A model generated the notes under the pieces. It worked only from the letters and a program-made list of their open reading frames with translations. It was not told the origin of the DNA and made no database searches. 64,000 bases of DNA from Desulfocicer vacuolatum DSM 3385 (lineage in GTDB: Bacteria; Desulfobacterota; Desulfobacteria; Desulfobacterales; Desulfobacteraceae), in NCBI RefSeq assembly GCF_900176365.1, contig NZ_FWXY01000004.1, forward strand, positions 124,001-188,000, written 5' to 3'. A program made the translations under genes and the position numbers. This document shows, piece after piece, positions 8,951-16,332 of this stretch (position 1 is the first letter of the stretch; each line of letters begins with the position of its first letter).

Positions 8951-10300
8951 TTATTTTCTGGTCAATGCTTTGAGTTGGGCGATGGTTTTAAATGCGTTGT
9001 CTTTCTCCATGCACGGAAGCAAGGCATTGTTTGTAAAAACAGGGTCTTTTTCCAGATCAAATCGAGAATTTCCACAGGCGGTTTGCCACATGGGGGTGTG
9101 GGGTATGGGGGTATAATAGGCCAGTACGGGTTGTATTCCCTTTTCTTTCACAGCCGTGATGGAACGGGCCACGTCGTCGGGGTGTTGACCGGGCAGGGCG
9201 CATAATAGATAGGCACCAATCTGCTCCGATGCAAATCCTGCCTGTTTCAGGCGGTCCACGGCCAGGGAAAATTCATTTCCTGTGACTTTGTGATCACCGG
9301 GCCTTGAGGGAGAAAAATCTGCGGTTTCCAATCCCATTCGAATGGTTTTAAAGCCTGCCTGGAACATCATGTCTGCTATTTTCTGGCTGATTTGTCGGAT
9401 GTGCATGGCATTGGGGGTATGAAAGGAAAGGGGCATACCGGAGTGAATGATCTTTTCCAACAGGGGAATAATATGATTTTCCGGGTGGATCAGCAGCGCA
9501 TCATCATAAAATGCGAAATTGTTAACCCCATGGATATTGTGCCAGTGCTGGATCTCCTGGAACACCGTTTCCGGGGAGCGGTGTCGAAGTCGTTTTTCCA
9601 GAAACGATGATGCACAATAGCTGCAACTGAAAGGGCAGCCCCTGGAGGTGAGAATGGGGGCGTAGGCCATCTTTGAAACCAGGTCCAGGGCTGGACGGGG
9701 CAGGGCATTCAGATCATTGAAATCATACTTCGGGGTAAAAGAATAGCCGGTATGGTCAAGGATAATACCGGGGAGCTGCTCTTCTGCATTACCGGTGATG
9801 ACCTGGTCTGCCAGGGAAAATTGTCGGGCATGCCCGGTGCACAAAGAGGCATAGACTCCCCCCAGGATCACAGGTACCCGGGGAAATATCTCTTTGATAA
9901 CCGAAATGGTTTCCCGGACCCCCGGGGCCCAATAGGTCATCATGGAAGTGACAAAGATAATATCCGGTGGGGGGCTTTTTTTAAGGTCCCGGCGAAACCA
10001 CTCCGGTTCAATGCCATAACGTGAAAAGCGTTGGCCTATCTCTTCCACCCCGGCAGGCAGGGGAATTTCTTTTTTTCGAAAGGGTCCTCTGCCGTCTTTC
10101 AGCACCTTTACCGGAGATTCTGCCCGGGGGTGAAATCGATCCAGGCAGTCTAAGAAACTGACTGTCATGCCATGGTCCCTGAGAATGGCGGCAAGACCCA
10201 GCAGTCCCAAGGGTTTGGCCCAGAAATCATAGGCGGCAAAGTCGTGTATCCAGGGATTGACGCAAAGTATATGGGGCGGTTTCACGTCGGGCTCAATCAA
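8951..10300 (-). CDS. B12-binding-domain radical SAM protein
   Basis: The 449-aa product combines an N-terminal cobalamin-binding-like domain (residues ~10-150, PPHILCVNPW, KPLGLLGLAAILRDHG, VTSMMTYWAPG, PVILGGVYASL) with a radical SAM core. The [4Fe-4S] motif is RGCPFSCSYC (CxxxCxxC). Downstream are HTPNAMHIRQ and IRMGLET, consistent with the TIM-barrel part. Members range from BchE-like cyclases to methyltransferases, so the substrate cannot be named. The start is uncertain: the frame opens with TTG at 10300, overlapping the siroheme decarboxylase stop, and a GTG lies a few codons later. The overlap suggests translational coupling and perhaps a tetrapyrrole-related job, which is an inference only. 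Confidence 0.82.
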   Translation of the reverse strand: MIEPDVKPPHILCVNPWIHDFAAYDFWAKPLGLLGLAAILRDHGMTVSFLDCLDRFHPRAESPVKVLKDGRGPFRKKEIPLPAGVEEIGQRFSRYGIEPEWFRRDLKKSPPPDIIFVTSMMTYWAPGVRETISVIKEIFPRVPVILGGVYASLCTGHARQFSLADQVITGNAEEQLPGIILDHTGYSFTPKYDFNDLNALPRPALDLVSKMAYAPILTSRGCPFSCSYCASSFLEKRLRHRSPETVFQEIQHWHNIHGVNNFAFYDDALLIHPENHIIPLLEKIIHSGMPLSFHTPNAMHIRQISQKIADMMFQAGFKTIRMGLETADFSPSRPGDHKVTGNEFSLAVDRLKQAGFASEQIGAYLLCALPGQHPDDVARSITAVKEKGIQPVLAYYTPIPHTPMWQTACGNSRFDLEKDPVFTNNALLPCMEKDNAFKTIAQLKALTRK

Positions 10301-10766
10301 AATATTGCATGGAGGTTTTTTTCAGTTCTTTGCGGCTGAACAGCAGTGTGTAGTCATCTTTATCCACTTCTGCGGCTTTGGCAATTTTTTCGGCAATGGC
10401 ATGGCAGGTGGCTTCATCAGCACCATGAACCATGGTATAGAGATTGTAAGGCCAGGTGGGGGCCGGGTCTCTTCGATAGCAATGGGTCACTTCCTGGAAG
10501 GATGCCATAATTTCTCCCACGGCCTTTGCCCTGGCATCATCCACTTTCCAGGCCACCATGGCATTGGCTTTAAATCCTGATTTCTGGTGTTTCAGGGTGG
10601 CACCAAACCGTCGAATAATACCCTTCTCGTTGAGACGGGCCACTATATCCAGATATTTTTCTTCCGAAATGCCAATGCCTTTGGCCAGCACCAGAAAAGG
10701 ACGTTGACACACAGGAATATTCCCCTGGAGGGACGCTACCACTTTTTTTTCGATATCAGTCAGCAT
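10293..10766 (-). CDS. ahbB: Siroheme decarboxylase subunit (AhbA/AhbB type, Lrp/AsnC-like)
   Basis: A 157-aa protein with an N-terminal Lrp/AsnC-type winged helix (IEKKVVASLQGNIPVCQRPF through EKGIIRRFGATLKH). Its C-terminal half carries the signature of siroheme decarboxylases: NAMVAWKV, VTHCYRR and WPYNLYTMVHG. In sulfate reducers AhbA/AhbB convert siroheme to 12,18-didecarboxysiroheme on the alternative heme route. The conserved His/Tyr/Arg residues are visible. Only one subunit gene is present here, and A versus B was not resolved. The frame can extend to ATG 10823 (19 more residues), but the family begins near MLTDIEKK at 10766. Neither start has a clear ribosome site. It overlaps the radical SAM gene by 8 bp. 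Confidence 0.82.
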   Translation of the reverse strand: MLTDIEKKVVASLQGNIPVCQRPFLVLAKGIGISEEKYLDIVARLNEKGIIRRFGATLKHQKSGFKANAMVAWKVDDARAKAVGEIMASFQEVTHCYRRDPAPTWPYNLYTMVHGADEATCHAIAEKIAKAAEVDKDDYTLLFSRKELKKTSMQYFD

Positions 10767-10829
10767 GGGTTTTATTATGTATTTTATGGTTTTGTTGTCA
10801 AGTCCTAAATCCTTTGGAGCCATTTTAAA

Positions 10830-10914
10830 TAACTGTCAAGGCAACTTTGTTTTGATCTTACTCTGCCCACAATGAAGCTTGCATACGCCCCAGATCTGCG
10901 AGGCATTTGATATA
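10830..10914. repeat. R2 repeat copy
   Basis: A diverged member of the ~87-bp family (ACTGTCAAGGC, TTTTGATC, TCTGCCCACAA, GAAGCTTGCATACGCCCC). It abuts an R1 element at 10917, so the two form a composite insertion between the siroheme decarboxylase and mtnA. Confidence 0.7.
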
Positions 10915-10916
10915 AC

Positions 10917-11076
10917 GGGCATCTCCTGTGGAACACAACAAATATAGGGGTGTAGACGCGGAGCCAAATGGTGTTATACCGCCCCCCCCCCCCCCCCGAT
11001 GGGCAATGGGCCCGGACCGGAACTGTAGACAGCTCAATTGTCCGGTTCCTATTCCCCATCGGGGCGGCTCTGCTGA
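10917..11076. repeat. R1 hairpin repeat, copy b, with C16 tract
   Basis: A full-length ~160-bp member of the GC-rich family. The flank is GGAACACAACAAATATAGGG, then GGAGCCAAATGG, then two complementary GC-rich arms around GACAGCTCAATTGTCCGG, ending CGGGGCGGCTCTGC. The left arm holds a run of 16 C residues (10982-10997), a likely slippage site. Copy e at 50808 is the same element in reverse orientation. Confidence 0.8.
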
Positions 11077-11109
11077 GATTACCCTGGTCTTTTTGGGTAA
11101 TGCAACGGT

Positions 11110-12216
11110 TCAGGTTCGTTCTGGAAAAAGGGATAAAATGGATGCTTCAGAAGCGTCGCACCTACCTCTTTCCGTAATGAATCCAGACACCAGCCGGGCC
11201 GGGGTTACATCAAAGGCATGGTTGGCTGCCGGGCTGGAAGCCGGAGGTACCATGACGCTTGTGAGTTCACCGTTTTTGTCCAGGCCTTGTATATGCGTAA
11301 TTTCATGGGGATCACGGGTTTCAATGGGAATATCATTAATGCCGTCCCGCAGGGTCCAGTCAAAGGTGCTGGAGGGCAGGGCCACGTAAAAAGGGATATT
11401 GTTGTCCTTTGCAGCCAGGGCCTTGAGGTATGTGCCGATTTTGTTGGCCACGTCTCCGGTGCGGGTGGTTCTGTCTGTGCCCACGATGACCAGATCCACC
11501 ATGCCGTGCTGCATGATATGCCCCCCGGCATTGTCTGTGATGACGGTGTGGGCAATACCGTGTTTCCCAAGCTCCCAGGCTGTGAGCCGGGCACCTTGAT
11601 TCAACGGACGGGTTTCATCCACCCACACATGGATATCAATGCCTTTGTCAAAGGCTGTGTACATGGGGGCTGTGGCTGTGCCGTATTCCACAGTGGCCAG
11701 CCATCCGGCATTGCAGTGGGTTAAAATGTTCACCGGTCCGTTTTTCTTTGTGCGGCTGATTTCTTCAATGAGGGAGAGCCCATGGAGGCCAATACGTTTG
11801 CAGTTTTCCGCCTCCTCCTCCACAATGGCCAGTGATTCTTCCAGTGCTGCGGTGATTCTTGTCCCATGGGTCTCATGGGGTAAAATTGTTTGAAGGACCC
11901 GATCCACCCCCCAGGCCAGGTTCACTGCTGTGGGACGGGCGTCTTTGATGCGTTGGCATTCATGGATGATATGATCGTTATTCATTCCCTTGCCGTTGCT
12001 TTTAAAAAGAGCCACATAGACCCCAAAGGCACCTGTGGCGCCAATGAGCGGGGCCCCCCGGACAAACATTTCCTGTATGGCTTCAATGACAGCATCCACA
12101 GAGTCAAGGTTGGCCTTGATGAGCCGATGGGGCAGTTTCCTCTGGTCAATGACCCAGGGGGTTTTTGATTCAGCATCAAACCAGATGGGCCGCATCTGTT
12201 TTCCATCCACATTCAT
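11110..12216 (-). CDS. mtnA: S-methyl-5-thioribose-1-phosphate isomerase
   Basis: MtnA (368 aa) isomerises methylthioribose-1-phosphate to methylthioribulose-1-phosphate in methionine salvage. Family motifs are visible in order: RGAPLIGATGAFGVYVAL, THCNAGWLAT with the catalytic Cys, VWVDETRPLNQGARLTAWEL, ITDNAGGHIMQHG and VIVGTDRTTRTGDVANKIGT with the catalytic Asp. I chose ATG 12216, preceded by AAGGAC. The frame is open to 12366, but that extension translates an R2 repeat. Together with the upstream adenine deaminase and MTA deaminase it forms a methylthioadenosine/purine salvage group on this strand. Confidence 0.93.
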   Translation of the reverse strand: MNVDGKQMRPIWFDAESKTPWVIDQRKLPHRLIKANLDSVDAVIEAIQEMFVRGAPLIGATGAFGVYVALFKSNGKGMNNDHIIHECQRIKDARPTAVNLAWGVDRVLQTILPHETHGTRITAALEESLAIVEEEAENCKRIGLHGLSLIEEISRTKKNGPVNILTHCNAGWLATVEYGTATAPMYTAFDKGIDIHVWVDETRPLNQGARLTAWELGKHGIAHTVITDNAGGHIMQHGMVDLVIVGTDRTTRTGDVANKIGTYLKALAAKDNNIPFYVALPSSTFDWTLRDGINDIPIETRDPHEITHIQGLDKNGELTSVMVPPASSPAANHAFDVTPARLVSGFITERGRCDASEASILSLFPERT

Positions 12217-12251
12217 TTTTTTTGAGTCCTTATTTGTTGTGACAGTCTTTT

Positions 12252-12312
12252 TTTTATATGAAATACTCCGTGAATCAGGGGTGTATTTCAAGCTTTGTTG
12301 TGTCCGTGAGGA
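12252..12312. repeat. R2 repeat copy (opposite orientation)
   Basis: Starts TTTTTATATGAAATACTCCG, then GGGGTGTATTTCAAGCTTTG and TTGTGTCC. It fills the gap between the ade stop (12323) and the mtnA start and creates a false N-terminal extension of the mtnA frame. Confidence 0.78.
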
Positions 12313-12322
12313 CATCCCCGTT

Positions 12323-14044
12323 TTATACAAAAAGCTTAACCAGTTTAAATTTATCCACATCCACAAGGCCTTTATCCGTAATCTTAAGACGGGGAATCAC
12401 CGGCAGGGCCAGGAATCCAAGGGTCATGAATGGATCGTCAAGGGGCGATCCCAGGGCCTGGGCCGCTTCAATGGCCATTTGCATTTCCCGGTGCACCCGG
12501 TCCATGGGGGCCTGGGACATGAGACCCGCCACAGGCAGGGGAACGGTGGCCAGGGTTCGCCCGGCATTGACCACACTGAGCCCGCCGCCCATGGTCACCA
12601 CCTCGTTAACCGCCTGCATCATATCTTTATCATCCATCCCCACGACAATGATGTTGTGGGAATCATGGGCCACGCTGGAGGCCAGGGCTCCGGTTAAAAT
12701 CCCCATGCCTGTGACAAACCCCCTGGCCATGCCGGTGTTCCCGGTGTGGCGTTCAATGACGGCAATTTTTGCCATGTCCCGGGAAGGATCTGCCATTGCA
12801 AAGCCTTGTTCCTCCAGAATATCCATGATTTCAATGTCTGTGACCACCTGGTGGGCAATGGCTTTGATCACCCTCACCCGGGAACCCTTCACAGGAATGG
12901 AAAAATCAATGGCACCCATATCCATATTTATGGTGGCCGGACAGGAAGAAGGCCGGGGTGGGGCGATCCCGGGGGCCATGGCGCCCTGTTCTGCCATCAA
13001 CACCCCCCGGGCATAGACTTTTTTAATGATTAATTTTTTCAGATCCCGGAAAATCACAAGATCTGCCCTCCGGCCCGGGGCTATGGCTCCGGCGTCCTTA
13101 ATACCGAAATACCGGGCGCAATTGATGGTACCCATCTGTATGGCCCGGACAGGATCAAGGCCCAGGGAAATGGCCTTTCTGATAATATAATCCACATGAC
13201 CCTGGGCCAGAATATCTCCGGGATGCCTGTCATCTGTGCACCACATCATGCGGGGCCAGGTATGGTCGGTGATGGCCGGTATCAAGGCTTCAAGGTTCCG
13301 TGCGCAGGTGCCTTCCCGCACCATGATATGCATTCCCTGTCTTAATTTTTCCAGTGCTTCTTCACAGGTGGTACATTCATGGTCACTTTGAATACCGGCG
13401 GCCACATAGGCGTTTAGCTCCTTTCCTGTGAGGCCCGGGGCATGACCATCCACCGGCTTACCTGCATGTTGGGCCATTTTAAGTTTTGCCATCACACCGG
13501 GATCTTTGAAGATGACCCCGGGATAGTTCATCATCTCTGCCAGGGCACAGGCCAGGGGATTGGAAAAAAAAGGGTTAAGATCCGGGGCTTCAAGTCTTCC
13601 CCCCGAAGTCTCCATGTCAGTGGCCGGCACACAGGAGGGCAGGGCAAACAAAATGTTCATGGGCTGATTTTCTGTGGCCTGCATCATATAGGTGAGTCCC
13701 TCAGCGCCCAATACATTGGCAATCTCATGGGGATCGGCCACCACGGTTGTGGTGCCCCGGGGAAGCACAGATCTGGCAAAAACCTCCGGTGTCACCATGG
13801 AACTTTCAATGTGTACATGGCTGTCCATGAAGCCCGGAGCCATATAGTCTCCCTTAAGATCCACCACTTCCCGGTTTTCATAGTCTCCAAAACCGCAGAT
13901 GTACCCATCTTTTACTGCCACGGACTCCTGGAGAATCTCTCCGGTGAAGACATTGATGATGTTGCCGTTGATAAAGAGGATATCTGCCTTTTGTCTGCCT
14001 GCGGCAGCCTCTATTTTTTTTTCAATACCCATGAGATGATCCAT
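12323..14044 (-). CDS. ade: Adenine deaminase
   Basis: A 573-aa amidohydrolase that deaminates adenine to hypoxanthine. Diagnostic motifs are FMDSHVHIESSMVTP (metal HxH), RGTTTVVADPHEIANVLG, HAPGLTGKELNAYVAAGI with SDHECTT, CTDDRHPGD, and a C-terminal VAHDSHNIIVVG with MGGGLSVV typical of bacterial Ade. Length matches the family (~570-600). The start ATG at 14044 lies only 9 bp from a 129-bp inverted-repeat element (14054-14182), and no Shine-Dalgarno is seen at this ATG or at the alternative ATG four codons on. Expression may therefore depend on the element or be weak. It would handle adenine released from methylthioadenosine, consistent with its neighbours. Confidence 0.95.
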   Translation of the reverse strand: MDHLMGIEKKIEAAAGRQKADILFINGNIINVFTGEILQESVAVKDGYICGFGDYENREVVDLKGDYMAPGFMDSHVHIESSMVTPEVFARSVLPRGTTTVVADPHEIANVLGAEGLTYMMQATENQPMNILFALPSCVPATDMETSGGRLEAPDLNPFFSNPLACALAEMMNYPGVIFKDPGVMAKLKMAQHAGKPVDGHAPGLTGKELNAYVAAGIQSDHECTTCEEALEKLRQGMHIMVREGTCARNLEALIPAITDHTWPRMMWCTDDRHPGDILAQGHVDYIIRKAISLGLDPVRAIQMGTINCARYFGIKDAGAIAPGRRADLVIFRDLKKLIIKKVYARGVLMAEQGAMAPGIAPPRPSSCPATINMDMGAIDFSIPVKGSRVRVIKAIAHQVVTDIEIMDILEEQGFAMADPSRDMAKIAVIERHTGNTGMARGFVTGMGILTGALASSVAHDSHNIIVVGMDDKDMMQAVNEVVTMGGGLSVVNAGRTLATVPLPVAGLMSQAPMDRVHREMQMAIEAAQALGSPLDDPFMTLGFLALPVIPRLKITDKGLVDVDKFKLVKLFV

Positions 14045-14053
14045 TCAATTTTT

Positions 14054-14182
14054 GGGGGTTGATCATAAGCTGGGCCACTATACGTGAAATAAAATTCTAT
14101 TGACTTCAAAACACTGTAATTACATGTATTAATTTTACCTCTAAAATTTTATTACAAAATGGCCCATGTTATGACCAAGCCC
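14054..14182. repeat. 129-bp inverted-repeat element (MITE-like), copy 1
   Basis: The ends are inverted repeats: left GGGGGTTGATCATAAGC then TGGGCC, right (reverse complement) GGGCTTGGTCATAACATGGG. The same-length element recurs at 44012-44140 at clearly high identity, including CTAAAATTTTATTACAAAAT near the right end. Copy 1 is bordered on both sides by AATTTTT, a candidate 7-bp target duplication. It carries no ORF, so it would have to be moved by a transposase elsewhere. It sits directly in front of the ade start. Confidence 0.85.
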
Positions 14183-14406
14183 AATTTTTGTTGTTTGTTT
14201 ACTTGATGCCGCAGGCAAATATTGGGGTTTCATGGCAGGCTTTGCCCGGGGCTGAGGCTTTCAAATACAATTCCACCGTAATTTTTATCATGAGAACCCT
14301 ATCAGATTTGTATGGAAACTTCAATTTGTGCTCACCCCTTATTTGATGGGATCATTGCTTTTTTCAAGAAGAGTAATATTCTTTTCCAGGGAAAACAACC
14401 ATGGCA
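14183..14406. other. Non-coding gap between MITE-like element and mtaD end
   Basis: An AT-rich stretch between the ade upstream element and the end of mtaD. I see no gene, tRNA or convincing terminator in it. It should contain whatever promoter drives ade if that gene is not read from mtaD. Confidence 0.5.
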
Positions 14407-15720
14407 TCAGCCCCCATCTCCGGCGGCAATCTTTTTGGCCATGGCCAGAACATCATCCATCACCTGATCCACATCAAGGGTGGTCAGTGCCTGGTTTTCC
14501 ATTAACACCTTGCCGTCAACAATGGAGAGCATGACATCGCTTCCCTTGGCTGCATACACCAGCTGGGAGTAGGGATTGTACATGGGAACCATATGGGGAC
14601 TGCGAGTGTCCACCACAATGATGTCAGCTTTTTTCCCCGGCTCCAATGATCCAACACTTTCATCCAGCCCCAGGGCTCTGGCACCGTTAATGGTGGCCAT
14701 TTTAACGGCGCTTGCGGCATCCACAGCTTCGGGATTCATGGAAAACACCTTGTGCAGTTTTGCTGCACTGTCCATTTCCTGGAACAGGTCCAGGTCATTA
14801 TTGCTGGCACATCCGTCGGTGCCAAGGGCCACGCATATCCCCTCAGACAAAAACTCCGGCACCGGTGCCACCCCCGAGGCCAGCTTCATATTGCTTTCCG
14901 GGCAGTGGGCCACTTTGACATCAAATTTCCGGTACACTGCCCGCTCCTCCGGGGTGAGGTGTACACTGTGGCAGGCCACCACATTGGGACCGAGGATACC
15001 AAGATCCGCAAGGAAGTTCACCGGGGTTTTGCCATATTTTTCTTTGATGAGCTTTACCTCGTTGCGGGTTTCAGCCACATGGATCACAAGGGGGACCTGT
15101 CGGGTCCGGGCCATGTCTGCGGCCCTTGTGAGAAGTTCCGGAGCACAGGTGTAGGTGGCATGGGGCTCCACCGCCACAGTGATCAAAGGGTGGGCTTTCC
15201 ATTTTTCCATCATGGTTTTTACATACTCAAATCCCTTGTCCAGGGGACCGTAACAAGGGGAGGGAAAGTCATAGAGCACCTCTCCCACCACGGCCCGCAT
15301 GCCCGCCTTTGATGCGGCCTTTGCCACCTCTTCTTCAAACAGATACATGTCACAAAAGCATGTGGTGCCGGAAAGCAGCATTTCAGCACAGGCAAGAAGG
15401 GTGCCCCGGTAGACCATGTCCGCTGTGATCTTTGCTTCTGCCGGAAAAATATGATCATTGAGCCACTCCATCAGGGGCAGATCATCGGCCAGCCCCCGGA
15501 ACAGGGTCATGGCGGCATGGGTGTGACTGTTGATGAGCCCCGGCATGATAATGCCGCCATGGGCATCAATCTCCCGGGTTGGAACCTCTTGCGAGGGCTC
15601 CATGTCATCCTTACCAACGGAAATGATGATTCCGTCCCTTACCCTTACAGCCCCTTTTTCAATAACTTCCAACCCGGCATTCATGGTTAATATCATGCCA
15701 TTTTTTATCAACAGATCCAT
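14407..15720 (-). CDS. mtaD: 5-methylthioadenosine/S-adenosylhomocysteine deaminase
   Basis: A 437-aa cytoplasmic amidohydrolase of the MtaD/TrzA/AtzA group. Motifs seen are GLINSHTHAAMTLFRGLADD (metal-binding HxH), PHATYTCAPEL, VIHVAETRNEV, VACHSVHLT and LGTDGCASNNDLDLFQEM, with an AAG-type C-terminal beta sandwich carrying IIVVDTRSPHMVPMYNP. The family deaminates MTA and SAH to the inosyl derivatives. ATG 15720 has an AAGGAAA ribosome site. It is the first of the mtaD-ade-mtnA run, although the 360-bp gap to ade means they may not share one transcript. Confidence 0.92.
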   Translation of the reverse strand: MDLLIKNGMILTMNAGLEVIEKGAVRVRDGIIISVGKDDMEPSQEVPTREIDAHGGIIMPGLINSHTHAAMTLFRGLADDLPLMEWLNDHIFPAEAKITADMVYRGTLLACAEMLLSGTTCFCDMYLFEEEVAKAASKAGMRAVVGEVLYDFPSPCYGPLDKGFEYVKTMMEKWKAHPLITVAVEPHATYTCAPELLTRAADMARTRQVPLVIHVAETRNEVKLIKEKYGKTPVNFLADLGILGPNVVACHSVHLTPEERAVYRKFDVKVAHCPESNMKLASGVAPVPEFLSEGICVALGTDGCASNNDLDLFQEMDSAAKLHKVFSMNPEAVDAASAVKMATINGARALGLDESVGSLEPGKKADIIVVDTRSPHMVPMYNPYSQLVYAAKGSDVMLSIVDGKVLMENQALTTLDVDQVMDDVLAMAKKIAAGDGG

Positions 15721-15766
15721 TGGATGTTTCCTTTTTTAATTATGAGAATGCAGTAGCAGATACCCT

Positions 15767-15829
15767 CAGCAGAGCCCCCGAGGGGCAATGGGAACCGGCC
15801 AATTGTGCCGTTCATTGCCCGTCGGGGCC
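15767..15829. repeat. R1 hairpin repeat, short copy c
   Basis: A shortened member: GCAGAGCCCCCGAGGGGCAA, GGGAACCGGCCAATTG, CATTGCCCGTCGGGG. The arms can pair (CCCCGAGGGGCAATG with CATTGCCCGTCGGGG). It lies upstream of mtaD and begins a compound repeat patch that continues to 16086. Confidence 0.75.
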
Positions 15830-15843
15830 GACATAATACTATC

Positions 15844-16014
15844 TCAACTTTCGGGCTTTATTTCAAAGCCGGCATTTTTAAATGTACCGCTGGGCTCAGT
15901 GTGCCGACGGGGGCAGGCTTTTGTTATTGATGTTATCGACCAAGGCCTTTGCCAACGAAAAAAGCCTCGATAATGTCAATAACGAAAGCCTGGCCCCACC
16001 ACGAAAAATCAGAG
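15844..16014. repeat. R3 hairpin element, copy 1 (truncated at right end)
   Basis: Closely matches the complete element at 61242-61424. It starts TCAACTTTCGGGCTT and has two long inverted arms (GGCTTTTGTTATTGATGTTA against its imperfect complement ending CGAAAGCC). Unlike copy 2 it lacks the right terminal CCGAAAGTTGA and runs straight into an R2 copy, so it has been broken by recombination or insertion. Confidence 0.8.
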
Positions 16015-16086
16015 GTGCATTTCAAGTTTTTTTGTGGGTAGAACCGAATCAGAATAAGGTCTGCCCGTGGCAGTTTATATGAAATA
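16010..16086. repeat. R2 repeat copy (diverged, partial)
   Basis: GAGGTGCATTTCAAG, TTGTGGGTAGAACCG and GGCAGTTTATATGAAAT mark a diverged R2 member fused to the broken end of the R3 element. Confidence 0.65.
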
Positions 16087-16204
16087 ACAGGATATGGGAT
16101 ACATGTAAAGCACCGCCAGACCTGATTTTAACCATGGAAAGCAGCCTCCCATGCACTGCTCCGGCGACTTATAATTGGAATGGGTGAATTAATCTCCAAC
16201 CAAA

Positions 16205-16233
16205 TTGACTTTTGGACGGTTTGTGGATAATAT
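16205..16233 (+). promoter_or_regulatory. Sigma-70-type promoter for the 16333 gene
   Basis: TTGACT at 16205-16210 and TAATAT at 16228-16233 are separated by 17 bp, a close match to the housekeeping consensus, about 100 bp upstream of the ATG at 16333. Confidence 0.55.
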
Positions 16234-16332
16234 AGATAATTTTATTTAAAGCACTTGAACGGTGGCCAGCGGTGGTTTTTACATTTGGGATGTTCCGGGC
16301 CACAGAGTTGATTTTACAGGAGAAAAATATAT

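Noticed and set aside
12217-12366. N-terminal extension of the mtnA frame
   Set aside because: It translates an R2 repeat. ATG 12216 has AAGGAC upstream and matches the family start.
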